Below are positions 17,133 to 25,860 of a stretch of 64,000 bases of DNA, one piece after another. Both the position numbers and the translations under genes were made by a program. The notes under the pieces are model-generated. The model saw only the letters and a program-made list of their open reading frames with translations, did not search any database and was not told the origin of the DNA. The number at the start of each line of letters is the position of its first letter. Position 1 is the stretch's first letter. The stretch is from positions 52,027-116,026 of the forward strand of contig NZ_JBNCAN010000013.1 of the NCBI RefSeq assembly GCF_049808615.1, read 5' to 3'. This DNA comes from Modicisalibacter sp049808615 (GTDB lineage: Bacteria; Pseudomonadota; Gammaproteobacteria; Pseudomonadales; Halomonadaceae).

Positions 17133-19049
17133 TTGTCACAACTACCGGTGATTGTCGGCATGGGCGGTGTCAACGCTGCCGGCAGGACTTCGGACCACCA
17201 GGCGTTTCGCCGCACGGTGCTCGATGTTCTGTCTCAGGACGACCAGGCACAAACGCTGATAGGGCTGGCGGCGATGATGCAGTTGATTCAACGCCGAGAG
17301 GATGGCGTCTGGCAGGATCAACAAGATCTGACGTTGACAAGCGACGATGTCATTTTGCATCACCGCGAGACGATTCTCGAGCGCACGCTCATTCGGCGCA
17401 TCGAGCAGGCCATATTCAATGTCGAAGGAATCCCCGCCAATCGCGCGAGTCGACTCCACTTCGATGCGCCCGTGGTCTTTCAAGTGCGCCGCCGTCAACT
17501 CCCCACTCCGCTTCCGGCCCACTGGCAAGTGCGTGACCTCGATGGCCGCCAGGTGGAAGTGAGCGTGCCGGCGGGCAACCTGGATGTTCTCTTCCCTGAG
17601 CGTCGCGTGGCTCAGGTCCGAACCGCAGGCCAACTGCCCAGCGGCTTCGAACCCAGCGCCCTCTATCGCAGCGTGCACCACCCCCGTGGGTTATCCATGG
17701 CGATATTCGGCGCCAGCGATTGCCTGGGCCAGAGTGGCCTGAACTGGGAGTCGCTGCGCGATAGCCTGGACCCGGATCAGATCGCCGTGTATGCCGGCAA
17801 CTCCATCGGCCAACTCGATAACGAAGGCTGGGGCGGCCTGCTCAAGAGCTACGTCGCGGGCAGCCGCGCCACCTCCAAACAGATGCCACTGGGCTACGGC
17901 CAGATGCCGGCGGATTTTCTGAATGCTTACGTGCTGGGCAGTGTCGGTGCCACCGGTGCCATTCAGGGTGCCTGCGCTACCTTTTTGTACAACCTGCGTC
18001 TGGGCGTCGAGGATATCCGCAGCGGCCGCCGCCGGGTAGTGATGGTAGGTACCAGTGATGCACCCATCACCCCAGAAATCATCGAGGGATTTCGTGCCAT
18101 GGGAGCCCTGGCCGATGATGACAGCCTCAAGGCCCTGGATGCCTTGACCTTGCTCACGGACACCGACTATCAACGCGCTTGTCGGCCCTTCGCTCGCAAT
18201 TGCGGCTTCACCATCGCCGAATCCAGCCAGTTCCTCTTGTTGATGGACGATTCCCTGGCCCTGGAAATCGGCGCCCAGATTCTCGGCAGCGTGCCGGGTG
18301 TATTCGCCAACGCGGATGGCTGGAAGCGCTCGATCTCGGCCCCGGGCATCGGCAACTACATCACCTTGGGCAAGGCGGTGGCGCTGGCCCGGGAAATGCT
18401 CGGCGAACGCGCCGTACAGGAACGCAGCTTCGTGCACGCGCATGCCACCAGCACCCCCAAGAATCGCGTGACCGAATCCCACGTGCTGCATGAAATCGCC
18501 CGGGCCAACGATATCACCGCCTGGCCGGTGGCCGGCATCAAGACCTTCGTCGGCCACTCCCAGGGCAGCGCCGCCGGCGACCAGTTGGCCAGCGCCCTGG
18601 GCAGCTTCGCCTATGGGTTGATTCCCGGCCTGCCCTACCTGGACGCCATTGCAAGCGACGTGCATGGCGAACGCCTCAGGCTGTTTCGTGAGCCTTTGCC
18701 TTTCGACGCCGATGCCGCTTTCATCAATGCCAAGGGCTTCGGTGGCAACAACGCCACCGGCCTGGTGCTGTCGCCGCAGGTGACCGAACGCCTGCTGGTC
18801 AAGCGTCATGGCCAGGCAGCATTGGACACCTGGAAGCAACGCCGCGAGGCCGTGCTGGCGTCTAGCGACGTCTATCGACAGCGCGCCGATGTGGCGGACT
18901 TCAGCGTCATCTACCGCTTCGGCCATGAAGTGCTGGAGGGTCCGGAATTGGAAATCGATCGGGACCGTATCCATATCCCCGGTTACGCGCGGCCGGTATC
19001 GCTGGCGGTGGACAACCCCTTCGGTCGCCTCGATGACGAGAACACTTGA
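17133..19049 (+). CDS. fabY: Beta-ketoacyl-ACP synthase, FabY type
   Basis: Condensing enzyme that in Pseudomonas aeruginosa (FabY) joins acetyl-CoA and malonyl-ACP to start fatty-acid synthesis in place of FabH. 638 residues, matching that unusually long family. The thiolase-fold catalytic triad is visible: Cys281 in GAIQGACATF, His437 in HAHATSTPKN and His475 in FVGHSQGSAAG. The first 180 residues are the extra N-terminal region typical of FabY. The start is a TTG at 17133 with GAGGGA about 6 bases upstream; no ATG with a comparable site is near. A 90-bp gap separates it from coaD. Cytoplasmic, housekeeping. Confidence 0.93.
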   Translation: MSQLPVIVGMGGVNAAGRTSDHQAFRRTVLDVLSQDDQAQTLIGLAAMMQLIQRREDGVWQDQQDLTLTSDDVILHHRETILERTLIRRIEQAIFNVEGIPANRASRLHFDAPVVFQVRRRQLPTPLPAHWQVRDLDGRQVEVSVPAGNLDVLFPERRVAQVRTAGQLPSGFEPSALYRSVHHPRGLSMAIFGASDCLGQSGLNWESLRDSLDPDQIAVYAGNSIGQLDNEGWGGLLKSYVAGSRATSKQMPLGYGQMPADFLNAYVLGSVGATGAIQGACATFLYNLRLGVEDIRSGRRRVVMVGTSDAPITPEIIEGFRAMGALADDDSLKALDALTLLTDTDYQRACRPFARNCGFTIAESSQFLLLMDDSLALEIGAQILGSVPGVFANADGWKRSISAPGIGNYITLGKAVALAREMLGERAVQERSFVHAHATSTPKNRVTESHVLHEIARANDITAWPVAGIKTFVGHSQGSAAGDQLASALGSFAYGLIPGLPYLDAIASDVHGERLRLFREPLPFDADAAFINAKGFGGNNATGLVLSPQVTERLLVKRHGQAALDTWKQRREAVLASSDVYRQRADVADFSVIYRFGHEVLEGPELEIDRDRIHIPGYARPVSLAVDNPFGRLDDENT

Positions 19050-19139
19050 AAGACAGGTCTCTTGAAACACGCCTCGAAAGGCAGACAATAGCCCTGAGTG
19101 CGTTTATTGATACATTCTGACTCGGCAAAGGATTCGCCC

Positions 19140-19634
19140 ATGAATATCGTGGTCTATCCCGGCACCTTCGATCCTATTACCAATGGGCATTTCGATTTGA
19201 TCGAACGCGCCGCGCGCATGTTCGACAAGCTCGTGGTAGCGGTAGCGGAAAGCCCGGGCAAGCAGCCGGCGCTGGATATCGATACTCGCATCGCCTTGAT
19301 CGAGGACGTGGTCGACGGCCTGGACAACGTCGAGGTCGTGGGTTTCAAAGGCCTGCTGACCGAACTGCTGGATCAGCAGGGGGCACGGATCATTCTGCGG
19401 GGGCTGCGCGCGGTCTCGGATTTTGAATACGAGTTGCAACTGGCCAACATGAACCGCGCTCAGGCGCCGCATGTCGAAAGCCTGTTTTTGACCCCGGCGG
19501 TCGAGAATTCCTATATCTCCGCCACCATCGTCAGGGAAATCGCGCGGCTGGGGGGCAATGTCGGCCAGTTGGTGCATCCGCGGGTCGCCGATGCGCTTCG
19601 TGCGCGTTATCATACTCCCCAGAATTCAGGTTAA
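19140..19634 (+). CDS. coaD: Phosphopantetheine adenylyltransferase
   Basis: Penultimate enzyme of coenzyme A synthesis: transfers AMP from ATP to 4'-phosphopantetheine. 164 residues from the ATG at 19140 (AAAGGA 9 bases upstream), the usual length. The nucleotidyltransferase motif TxGH appears as GTFDPITNGHFDLI (residues 8-21) and the second motif as SYISATIVREIA (about 126-137, in place of ISST). RGLRAVSDFEYE (about 90-101) is the phosphopantetheine-binding stretch. The ferredoxin gene starts 43 bp downstream, a pairing also seen in Pseudomonas. Confidence 0.96.
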   Translation: MNIVVYPGTFDPITNGHFDLIERAARMFDKLVVAVAESPGKQPALDIDTRIALIEDVVDGLDNVEVVGFKGLLTELLDQQGARIILRGLRAVSDFEYELQLANMNRAQAPHVESLFLTPAVENSYISATIVREIARLGGNVGQLVHPRVADALRARYHTPQNSG

Positions 19635-19677
19635 GCTTCTAGTGGTGATTGCTCATCACACAGCGAGGATTTAAACC

Positions 19678-19926
19678 ATGGCCCTGATGATCACCGACGA
19701 ATGCATCAACTGCGACGTCTGTGAACCCGAATGCCCTAACGGTGCCATTTCACCGGGGGAAGAGATCTACGTCATCGATCCCAACCTGTGCACTGAATGC
19801 GTCGGGCATTACGACGAGCCACAGTGCCAACAGGTTTGTCCAGTGGACTGCATTCCGCTCGATCCCGAGCGCGAGGAGACTCGCGACGAGCTGATGAAGA
19901 AGTATCAGATCATCACCGCCGCCTGA
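19678..19926 (+). CDS. 2[4Fe-4S] ferredoxin, YfhL/FdxA type
   Basis: 82-residue electron carrier with two [4Fe-4S] clusters. Cluster-binding cysteines are Cys9, Cys12, Cys15 and Cys19 (CINCDVCEPECP) and Cys38, Cys41, Cys50, Cys54 and Cys58; the second set carries the 8-residue insertion between Cys41 and Cys50 and the C-terminal helical tail that define the Allochromatium-type (Alvin) low-potential ferredoxins. The ATG follows ACAGCGAGGATTTAAACC. Located directly after coaD, as in related genomes. Redox partner unknown. Confidence 0.95.
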   Translation: MALMITDECINCDVCEPECPNGAISPGEEIYVIDPNLCTECVGHYDEPQCQQVCPVDCIPLDPEREETRDELMKKYQIITAA

Positions 19927-19956
19927 GCCTCTCCGGCCCGGCGCCCGATACAGCCC

Positions 19957-21312
19957 TCAAAAGCGATAAACTGCATAAAGTTCAAATAACTGAGACGTAT
20001 TGTCGTTGCCCGCAAAACGATCCTCGGCGCCTTCATCCGGGAAGGCCACGGCGTAGATTGCCGAGAGCGAGAGCTTTTCGGTGATCGTCCAGTCTGCGTA
20101 GAGATTGACTTCCTTGGCAAAATCCTGATCGCTGGCCCCCGCCGCCTCGGTGTCGTGGTAACGGAAGCGATAGCCGATCAGACCGGTTTCCAGGTCGTCT
20201 CGGGGTTGTATCGAAGCCTTGATCATATCGACGTCGAGGTTGCTGTTGAACAGCATGTACTCGCCGACAATCTCGCCCATGAACCAGTTGCCCCAGCCGC
20301 TGACGAAGTCGTAGAACAGGGGATCGTAATTTTTGCTGAACTCCGCCCGACGATAGAGTATCTGCGGCCTTAGCGGCATATCTTCGAAGGTATAGGTTGC
20401 CTGTAAGTACCAGCCATCATCATCGATGTCCTGATCCTCGTTGTCCTGATAGACCCACTCCCCTCCCAGAGAGAGATTGGGCACCCTGGAAAAAGGCACC
20501 CCTTTGGCGCGCAGGTTATAGACGCTCATGTCATCCCGGGTGGCGATGTCGCTCTCGTAAAGATCAAGATAAGCAATGCCGAACTTGGCGCGTTTACCCA
20601 GAGTGTAATCCAGGTTGGCGCCGTTGAGCTTGGTGACCTCGTCCGGCCCGCCCGTGACGTACTGATCTTCCTCCAGATGAAACACATCCCCATGCCAGCC
20701 GTGGCTGTCGATCGAGGCAACCGCCGTCTTCTCGAAGCTTTCGCTGGGACCAATGTAATAGGTCGCATTGCGACCGAAATCGCTGAAGCCGTCGGCGAGG
20801 AGAAAACCATCACCGATAGCGAACTTCTGGCGACCAAACGACAACGTCACGGCGTCCTCGCCCAGCGTATCCCCAAACAGCTTCCCGCTACGCCAGCCGA
20901 CGTAGGCGCGATCGAGTCGCGTGCCTTCCGGGTGACCCGGAGTCGCCCCGGCGGCGTCTCCATAGCGGCTGCCCCGGGTCATGCCCAGGCTGCCCTGCAA
21001 GCCGGAGAACAGCGTGCCGCTATCGCCTATATCCACCTCACCGATCAATTCGGGTTGCGCCACCGCCTCCCACCAGGCGGGATCCTCGTGAGTCGGGGCC
21101 GCGCCATCGATGCTGCGATCGGAGCCGAAATTGATGTCATCGGTGACGGCGCCAAACCAGTAAAGCGATAAACCACTCTTGAGTCGCACACCGCCATCGA
21201 GGCTTTCATAAAAGGTGTGTTCCGAGGAGAGCGGTTGAATACCCGATTCCTGATAGTCGATATCGGTCACGGCGGCGAAGGCTGGAAAGGAGATTCCCGC
21301 TAGGCAACCCAA
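19957..21312 (-). CDS. Outer-membrane beta-barrel protein, unassigned porin-like
   Basis: About 451 residues of alternating amphipathic strands ending in YAVYRF, with the C-terminal Phe required for barrel insertion; it resembles alginate-export/OprD-like channels. Many Tyr/Trp girdle residues and acidic loops (DNEDQDIDDDGW) are seen. The start is a problem: the frame begins at a TTG at 21312, with AAGGGG 8 bases upstream, and gives only a stub signal (MGCLAGISFPAFA|AV) without the usual basic N-region; the stop TGA is two codons upstream. An ATG at 21319 is out of frame by one base. Either the start is non-canonical or a frameshift has clipped the signal peptide. Divergent from the MATE gene at 21460. 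Substrate unknown. Confidence 0.8.
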   Translation of the reverse strand: MGCLAGISFPAFAAVTDIDYQESGIQPLSSEHTFYESLDGGVRLKSGLSLYWFGAVTDDINFGSDRSIDGAAPTHEDPAWWEAVAQPELIGEVDIGDSGTLFSGLQGSLGMTRGSRYGDAAGATPGHPEGTRLDRAYVGWRSGKLFGDTLGEDAVTLSFGRQKFAIGDGFLLADGFSDFGRNATYYIGPSESFEKTAVASIDSHGWHGDVFHLEEDQYVTGGPDEVTKLNGANLDYTLGKRAKFGIAYLDLYESDIATRDDMSVYNLRAKGVPFSRVPNLSLGGEWVYQDNEDQDIDDDGWYLQATYTFEDMPLRPQILYRRAEFSKNYDPLFYDFVSGWGNWFMGEIVGEYMLFNSNLDVDMIKASIQPRDDLETGLIGYRFRYHDTEAAGASDQDFAKEVNLYADWTITEKLSLSAIYAVAFPDEGAEDRFAGNDNTSQLFELYAVYRF

Positions 21313-21459
21313 TACTCATGCCCCTTGGCGTGTCGGAATGATCCCATGCGGCACACAAGATAGATATTTCATTTGACAATCGTCCCTGAGCTATCATTGT
21401 TGGTTCTTCCATAACCCTAGGCCACCGATACGGTTTCGCCAATACACAGGTTAGCGGTT

Positions 21460-22800
21460 TTGACCATTACCCCCTCCGACAAGCGCGTCTGGCTGCTGGC
21501 CTGGCCGATCATTCTGTCGAATATCACCGTACCGCTGCTGGGCCTGGTAGATACCGCGGTCGTCGGTCATCTGCCGGATTCGCGCTATCTGGCCGGAGTG
21601 ACCCTGGGCGCGACCCTGTTCAGCTTTCTTTACTGGGGGTTCGGCTTTCTGCGCATGGGCACCACCGGACTGACGTCCCAGGCCGCAGGTCGAGAAGATC
21701 ACAGCTCGGTGCGCAATCTGCTGGGGCAGGCGCTGATCATGGCCCTGATCATCGGGATGCTGTTGATTGTTCTCTCTAAGCCCTTGATTGCCTTAGGCCT
21801 TTGGCTGCTCGATGGCAGCACCGAGGCCACTCGGCTGGCCGGTGAATATGCCGGCATTCGTATCCTTTCGGCCCCGGCGGTGTTGGCCAATTACGCCATT
21901 CTGGGCTGGTTCCTGGGCCAGCAGAACAGCCGCGTGACGCTTTTGATCATGGTCACGACCAATAGTGTCAACATCGTGCTCGACCTGCTCTTCGTGGTGG
22001 GGCTCGGCATGAACAGCAACGGTGTCGCCTGGGCCACGGTGATTGCAGATTACACCGCTCTCGGGCTTGGGCTCACCCTGGTCGTGCGCCAGCTGAAACG
22101 TCTCGACGGACACTTCTTGCGCGAGCAACTGATGAAGGTCAAAGCGTATCAGCGGCTCTTTCAGGTCAATGCACACCTGTTCGTGCGTACCCTGGGGCTG
22201 CTGTTCGCCATGGCCTTCTTTACTGCCCGGGGGGCAAGTCAGGGAGACGTCGTTCTGGCCGCCAACGCGGTGCTCTTGCAGTTCATCATGCTCACCTCCT
22301 ACGGCCTGGACGGTTTTGCCCATGCCGCCGAAGCCCTCATCGGACGCGCCGTCGGGCGCCGCGACTGGTCGGAATTCAGCGATGCCGTCCGGGCGGCAAC
22401 ACGCTTTTCCCTGCTTACCGCCGGGGGTGCCATGCTGATCTTCGCCCTGGGCGGCAATGCGTTGATCGCCCTGCTCACGGATCTACCCGCCGTACGCGAT
22501 ACCGCCGCCGAGTTCTTGCCCTGGATGATCCTGATGCCCGCGCTGGCGGTGTGGAGCTATCTGCTCGACGGTGTCTTCATCGGTGCCACCGCCACCCGGG
22601 AGATGCGCAACAGCATCTTCGTCGGTCTGGCCGCCTATCTGCCGCTTTGGTGGCTGACCCAGAACATCGGCTCGGGAATGGGCAATCACGGCCTGTGGCT
22701 TGCGTTCACGGCCTTCATGCTGGTGCGTTCGCTGACTCTGGGAGGCTACTATCTGTACTATCGGCGACACTACTGGCGCAGCGCTGCATCCACCGCTTGA
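21460..22800 (+). CDS. MATE-family efflux transporter (DinF-like)
   Basis: 446-residue inner-membrane antiporter of the multidrug and toxin extrusion family, DinF branch. The N-terminus WLLAWPIILSNITVPLLGLVDTAVVGHL (about 11-38, seen in overlapping pieces) is the family hallmark, and two six-helix halves are visible, the second starting near residue 230 (VRTLGLLFAMAFFTARG). About twelve membrane helices in total. The start codon is a TTG at 21460; no ATG is close. It exports cationic drugs or metabolites by sodium or proton exchange in characterised relatives. Divergently arranged with the porin-like gene, 130 bp before AtoE. Confidence 0.9.
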   Translation: MTITPSDKRVWLLAWPIILSNITVPLLGLVDTAVVGHLPDSRYLAGVTLGATLFSFLYWGFGFLRMGTTGLTSQAAGREDHSSVRNLLGQALIMALIIGMLLIVLSKPLIALGLWLLDGSTEATRLAGEYAGIRILSAPAVLANYAILGWFLGQQNSRVTLLIMVTTNSVNIVLDLLFVVGLGMNSNGVAWATVIADYTALGLGLTLVVRQLKRLDGHFLREQLMKVKAYQRLFQVNAHLFVRTLGLLFAMAFFTARGASQGDVVLAANAVLLQFIMLTSYGLDGFAHAAEALIGRAVGRRDWSEFSDAVRAATRFSLLTAGGAMLIFALGGNALIALLTDLPAVRDTAAEFLPWMILMPALAVWSYLLDGVFIGATATREMRNSIFVGLAAYLPLWWLTQNIGSGMGNHGLWLAFTAFMLVRSLTLGGYYLYYRRHYWRSAASTA

Positions 22801-22929
22801 ACATCATATTGACCGCCTGCGACCAGAGTGGCACAGGCAAGCGGCGTTTTTTACGCTACTTTCTACGTTACTTGAACTCGGGAATTGCTGAATAAGTAGT
22901 AATTCCTTAACAAACAAGCGAGAAACAAC

Positions 22930-24240
22930 ATGCTCAAGTTCCTGTCTCGACCCGCCGTCAGACTGGTCGAACGTTATCTGCCCGACCCTTACATCTTCGT
23001 GCTTCTGCTCACTCTGGTGGCTGCCGCCGCGGCCATCGGCGTGGAACGGCAGACGCCGCTGGAGGTGTTGCGCTACTGGGGTGACGGCTTCTGGGATCTG
23101 CTGACCTTCTCGATGCAGATGCTGCTGGTGCTGGTCACCGGCTTCATGCTGGCAAGCTCCCCCCCCGTCAAGCGGCAACTGGCACGACTCGCCATCAAGG
23201 CGGGCACCCCGGCCCGGGCCATCGTGCTGGTCACACTGGTTTCCCTGGCGGCAAGCTGGATCAACTGGGGCTTCGGTCTAGTGGTCGGGGCGCTATTCGC
23301 CAAGGAGCTGGCCAAACAGATCCGTGTCGACTATCGGTTGTTGATCGCCAGCGCCTATTCCGGCTTCGTGGTATGGCATGGCGGTCTGGCGGGCTCGATC
23401 CCCCTGGTCATCGCCACGGAAGGGCACTTCGCCATGGATCGGATTGGCGTCGTTCCCACCTCCGAGACGATCTTCTCCTGGTTCAACCTGGCCATCGTAT
23501 TGGCGTTGTTCATCGTCGTGCCGCTGGTCAATCGAATGATGCTGCCGGATGAGAAGGACAGCGTCTATGTCGATGCGGACAAGCTCGACGATGGTCCGCC
23601 TCGCAGGCTCAGGGCGACTCGACCGGCGGAGCATCTCGAGAACAGCGTGACCCTGGCCTGGTTGGTCGGTATACCCGGACTGCTGTTTCTGCTGGATCAC
23701 TTCCTTTTGCGCGGTGGCGGTCTCAATCTCAACGTGGTCAACTTCACCTTTCTGTTCCTGGCCATCGTGTTGCACCGTACGCCCCGCCATCTACTCGATA
23801 GCCTCTACGAGGCGGTGAAAGGCGGTGCGGGTATCGTCATTCAGTTCCCCTTCTATGCCGGTATCATGGCCATCATGGTGCAGTCGGGCTTGGCCGAAAC
23901 CCTCTCGAAAGGCTTCGTTTCCATCGCTACCGCCGATACGCTACCCTTCTGGTCGTTCATCAGCGCCGGCGTGGTCAATCTGTTCGTGCCCTCCGGGGGT
24001 GGCCAATGGGCCGTTCAGGCGCCGGTCATGCTGCCTGCCGCGGAAGCCCTTGGCGCCAGCGTGCCACGCATCGCCATGGCGGTGGCCTGGGGTGATGCCT
24101 GGACCAACCTGCTACAGCCGTTCTGGGCATTGCCGGTACTTGCCATCGCCGGGCTCAAGGCCAAGGACATCATGGGCTTTTGCTTGATACAGCTATTCAT
24201 CACCGGGGTGATCATCAGCCTAGGGCTCACTTTTCTCTGA
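22930..24240 (+). CDS. Short-chain fatty acid transporter family protein (AtoE type)
   Basis: 436-residue inner-membrane protein of the AtoE/short-chain fatty acid permease family. Family stretches include ERYLPDPYIFVLLLTL (about 14-29), SWINWGFGLVVGALFAKE (about 108-125), GFVVWHGGLAGSIPL (about 139-153) and FVPSGGGQWAVQAP (about 355-368). About ten membrane helices, with a polar cytoplasmic loop near 205-235. A GCGAGAAACAAC stretch precedes the ATG. The acyl-CoA thioesterase gene follows by 29 bp, which supports a role with acyl compounds. Confidence 0.9.
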   Translation: MLKFLSRPAVRLVERYLPDPYIFVLLLTLVAAAAAIGVERQTPLEVLRYWGDGFWDLLTFSMQMLLVLVTGFMLASSPPVKRQLARLAIKAGTPARAIVLVTLVSLAASWINWGFGLVVGALFAKELAKQIRVDYRLLIASAYSGFVVWHGGLAGSIPLVIATEGHFAMDRIGVVPTSETIFSWFNLAIVLALFIVVPLVNRMMLPDEKDSVYVDADKLDDGPPRRLRATRPAEHLENSVTLAWLVGIPGLLFLLDHFLLRGGGLNLNVVNFTFLFLAIVLHRTPRHLLDSLYEAVKGGAGIVIQFPFYAGIMAIMVQSGLAETLSKGFVSIATADTLPFWSFISAGVVNLFVPSGGGQWAVQAPVMLPAAEALGASVPRIAMAVAWGDAWTNLLQPFWALPVLAIAGLKAKDIMGFCLIQLFITGVIISLGLTFL

Positions 24241-24269
24241 AAAACGTTGCTTTGAAGGAGCAAAATGCG

Positions 24270-24779
24270 ATGCAAGATGCGCTGCCCGGCCAGCACGAGT
24301 TGACCATGACCGTGCTGATGACCCCCGACATGGCCAACTTCAGCGGCAAGGTGCACGGCGGCGCCATCCTCAAGAAGCTCGACGAGGTCGCCTACGCCTG
24401 TGCCAGCCGCTATTCGGGAAGCTATGTGGTGACCCTGTCCGTGGATCAGGTGCTCTTCAAGCAGCCGATCAACGTCGGTGAGCTAGTGACGTTCCTGGCC
24501 TCGGTCAATCATGTCGGCAGCTCCTCCATGGAGATCGGCATCAAGGTCATCGCCGAGTCGATCCAGGAGAAGGTCATTCGTCATACCAACAGCTGCTATC
24601 TGACCATGGTGGCGGTGGACAAGAAGGGCCGGCCGGCACGAGTGCCGCCGTTGCCGCTTGAAACCTCCTTGCAGCAGCTGCGCTTCGACAAGGCGGCGCT
24701 GCGCAAGAAACTGCGTAAGCAGGCCGAGGAGGAAGCCCGACGAACCCACGAAAATCACTATAGCGTTCAGCCGCGCTAA
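24270..24779 (+). CDS. Acyl-CoA thioesterase (hotdog fold, YciA/BFIT type)
   Basis: Cytoplasmic hotdog-fold thioesterase of 169 residues hydrolysing acyl-CoA. Start at the ATG at 24270, with GAAGGAG 9 bases upstream. The motif NFSGKVHGGAILKKLDEVAYACA (about 23-45, in two pieces NFSGKVHGG and ILKKLDEVAYACA) carries the catalytic Asn/Asp pair of the acyl-CoA hydrolase group; SVDQVLFKQPINVGE (about 61-75) is the second family strand. A basic C-terminal tail (KAALRKKLRKQAEEEARR) is a lineage feature. Follows the AtoE gene in the same direction and is probably co-transcribed. Confidence 0.92.
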   Translation: MQDALPGQHELTMTVLMTPDMANFSGKVHGGAILKKLDEVAYACASRYSGSYVVTLSVDQVLFKQPINVGELVTFLASVNHVGSSSMEIGIKVIAESIQEKVIRHTNSCYLTMVAVDKKGRPARVPPLPLETSLQQLRFDKAALRKKLRKQAEEEARRTHENHYSVQPR

Positions 24780-24824
24780 GCGATTGACGTTGGCATGACA
24801 ACAAACTCATCACAGGGAGGTGAC

Positions 24825-25829
24825 ATGACAGCGTCGACACCGCCACACCAGACGCGGTCAAACAGGGAACGCTTACTGCTGATCTGGGATCTGGCGATCA
24901 TTGCGCTGGTAATCGTCAATCTCGCACTGCTGCTGTTCGACAGCCTGTTTCTGATCGATCCGCTGAATGCCGGTTTCGAGGCCGTGGCACCGGGTCTACA
25001 CCAGGCTTATGCCGACAACATCCATGCCAATTTCTTCACCATCGACCTGATCTTCGTCAGCGTCTTCCTACTCGATGTGCTGTTCGGCTGGGCGGTGGCA
25101 ATCGCCCAGGGTCGCTATCATCGCTGGTTCTTCTATCCTTTCGTGCACTGGTACGACGTGCTGGGCTGTATTCCTCTGGCGGGCCTGCGCTGGCTGCGGG
25201 CCTTGCGCATCTTTTCGCTGATGTTCCGCTTGCAGCGGCTGGGGCTGATCGATGTACGTCGCTGGTCGCTGTTCCAGATCCTGGCCAAGTATTACGAGAT
25301 CCTGCTCGAGGAGATCTCCGATCGGGTAGCGATCCGCCTCGTCGACAACATACAGGATGAGATCCGCCACAGCGGCGCCTTGTCGGGACGTGTCGTCAAC
25401 GAGATACTGATGCCGCGCAAGGAACAACTGGTAGAAGAACTCACTCAGCGCCTGCAGAGCATTCTAAGCGATGGTTATGGCGACAACCGCGCCCTGATTG
25501 CTCGCTATATCAGCGCCTTGGTCGGCCGCACCATGAACGAAAATCCGGAAATCCAGCGTCTGCGTCGCCTGCCCTTTGGCGAGTCCATGACCAACGCGGT
25601 GGACCACACCATCAGCGGTGTGGCCGCTCAGTTGGTGCACGAAGCCGTCACCAGCCTGGAATCGCCGGAATTCAAGCACCTGTTACAAAACCTGGCCGAC
25701 AGCGGCTTCGACGTGATGCTCCAAACCGATCAACGCACCAACCAGATCACCGAACAGGTGCTGATCGACAGCCTGGAACTCATCAAGGAACAAATCGCCA
25801 CCAAGCAGTGGCAGGTCAAGTACGACTGA
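24825..25829 (+). CDS. Voltage-sensor-like membrane protein with helical cytoplasmic domain
   Basis: 334 residues from the ATG at 24825, where GGGAGG lies just upstream; the ATG at 24795 has no site. N-terminal helices at about 18-42 (LLLIWDLAIIALVIVNLALL), 68-92 (FFTIDLIFVSVFLLDVLFGW) and 105-120 are followed by an Arg-spaced segment LRWLRALRIFSLMFRLQRLG (about 124-143), the look of an S1-S4 voltage-sensor module of the ion-transport family. No pore helix or selectivity motif follows; instead residues 150-334 are soluble and helical (EEISDRVAIRLVDNIQDEI...). It may be a sensor or regulator rather than a channel. Family: ion-transporter-like hypothetical; function unknown. It follows the thioesterase by 45 bp. 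Confidence 0.8.
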   Translation: MTASTPPHQTRSNRERLLLIWDLAIIALVIVNLALLLFDSLFLIDPLNAGFEAVAPGLHQAYADNIHANFFTIDLIFVSVFLLDVLFGWAVAIAQGRYHRWFFYPFVHWYDVLGCIPLAGLRWLRALRIFSLMFRLQRLGLIDVRRWSLFQILAKYYEILLEEISDRVAIRLVDNIQDEIRHSGALSGRVVNEILMPRKEQLVEELTQRLQSILSDGYGDNRALIARYISALVGRTMNENPEIQRLRRLPFGESMTNAVDHTISGVAAQLVHEAVTSLESPEFKHLLQNLADSGFDVMLQTDQRTNQITEQVLIDSLELIKEQIATKQWQVKYD

Positions 25830-25860
25830 CCATTAATTCAAGCGCAGCCTGTGTGCGCCA

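Noticed and set aside
17691..19088. 465-codon minus-strand frame opposite fabY
   Set aside because: Antisense of the ketosynthase, low-complexity Gly/Gln/His-rich sequence with no domain.
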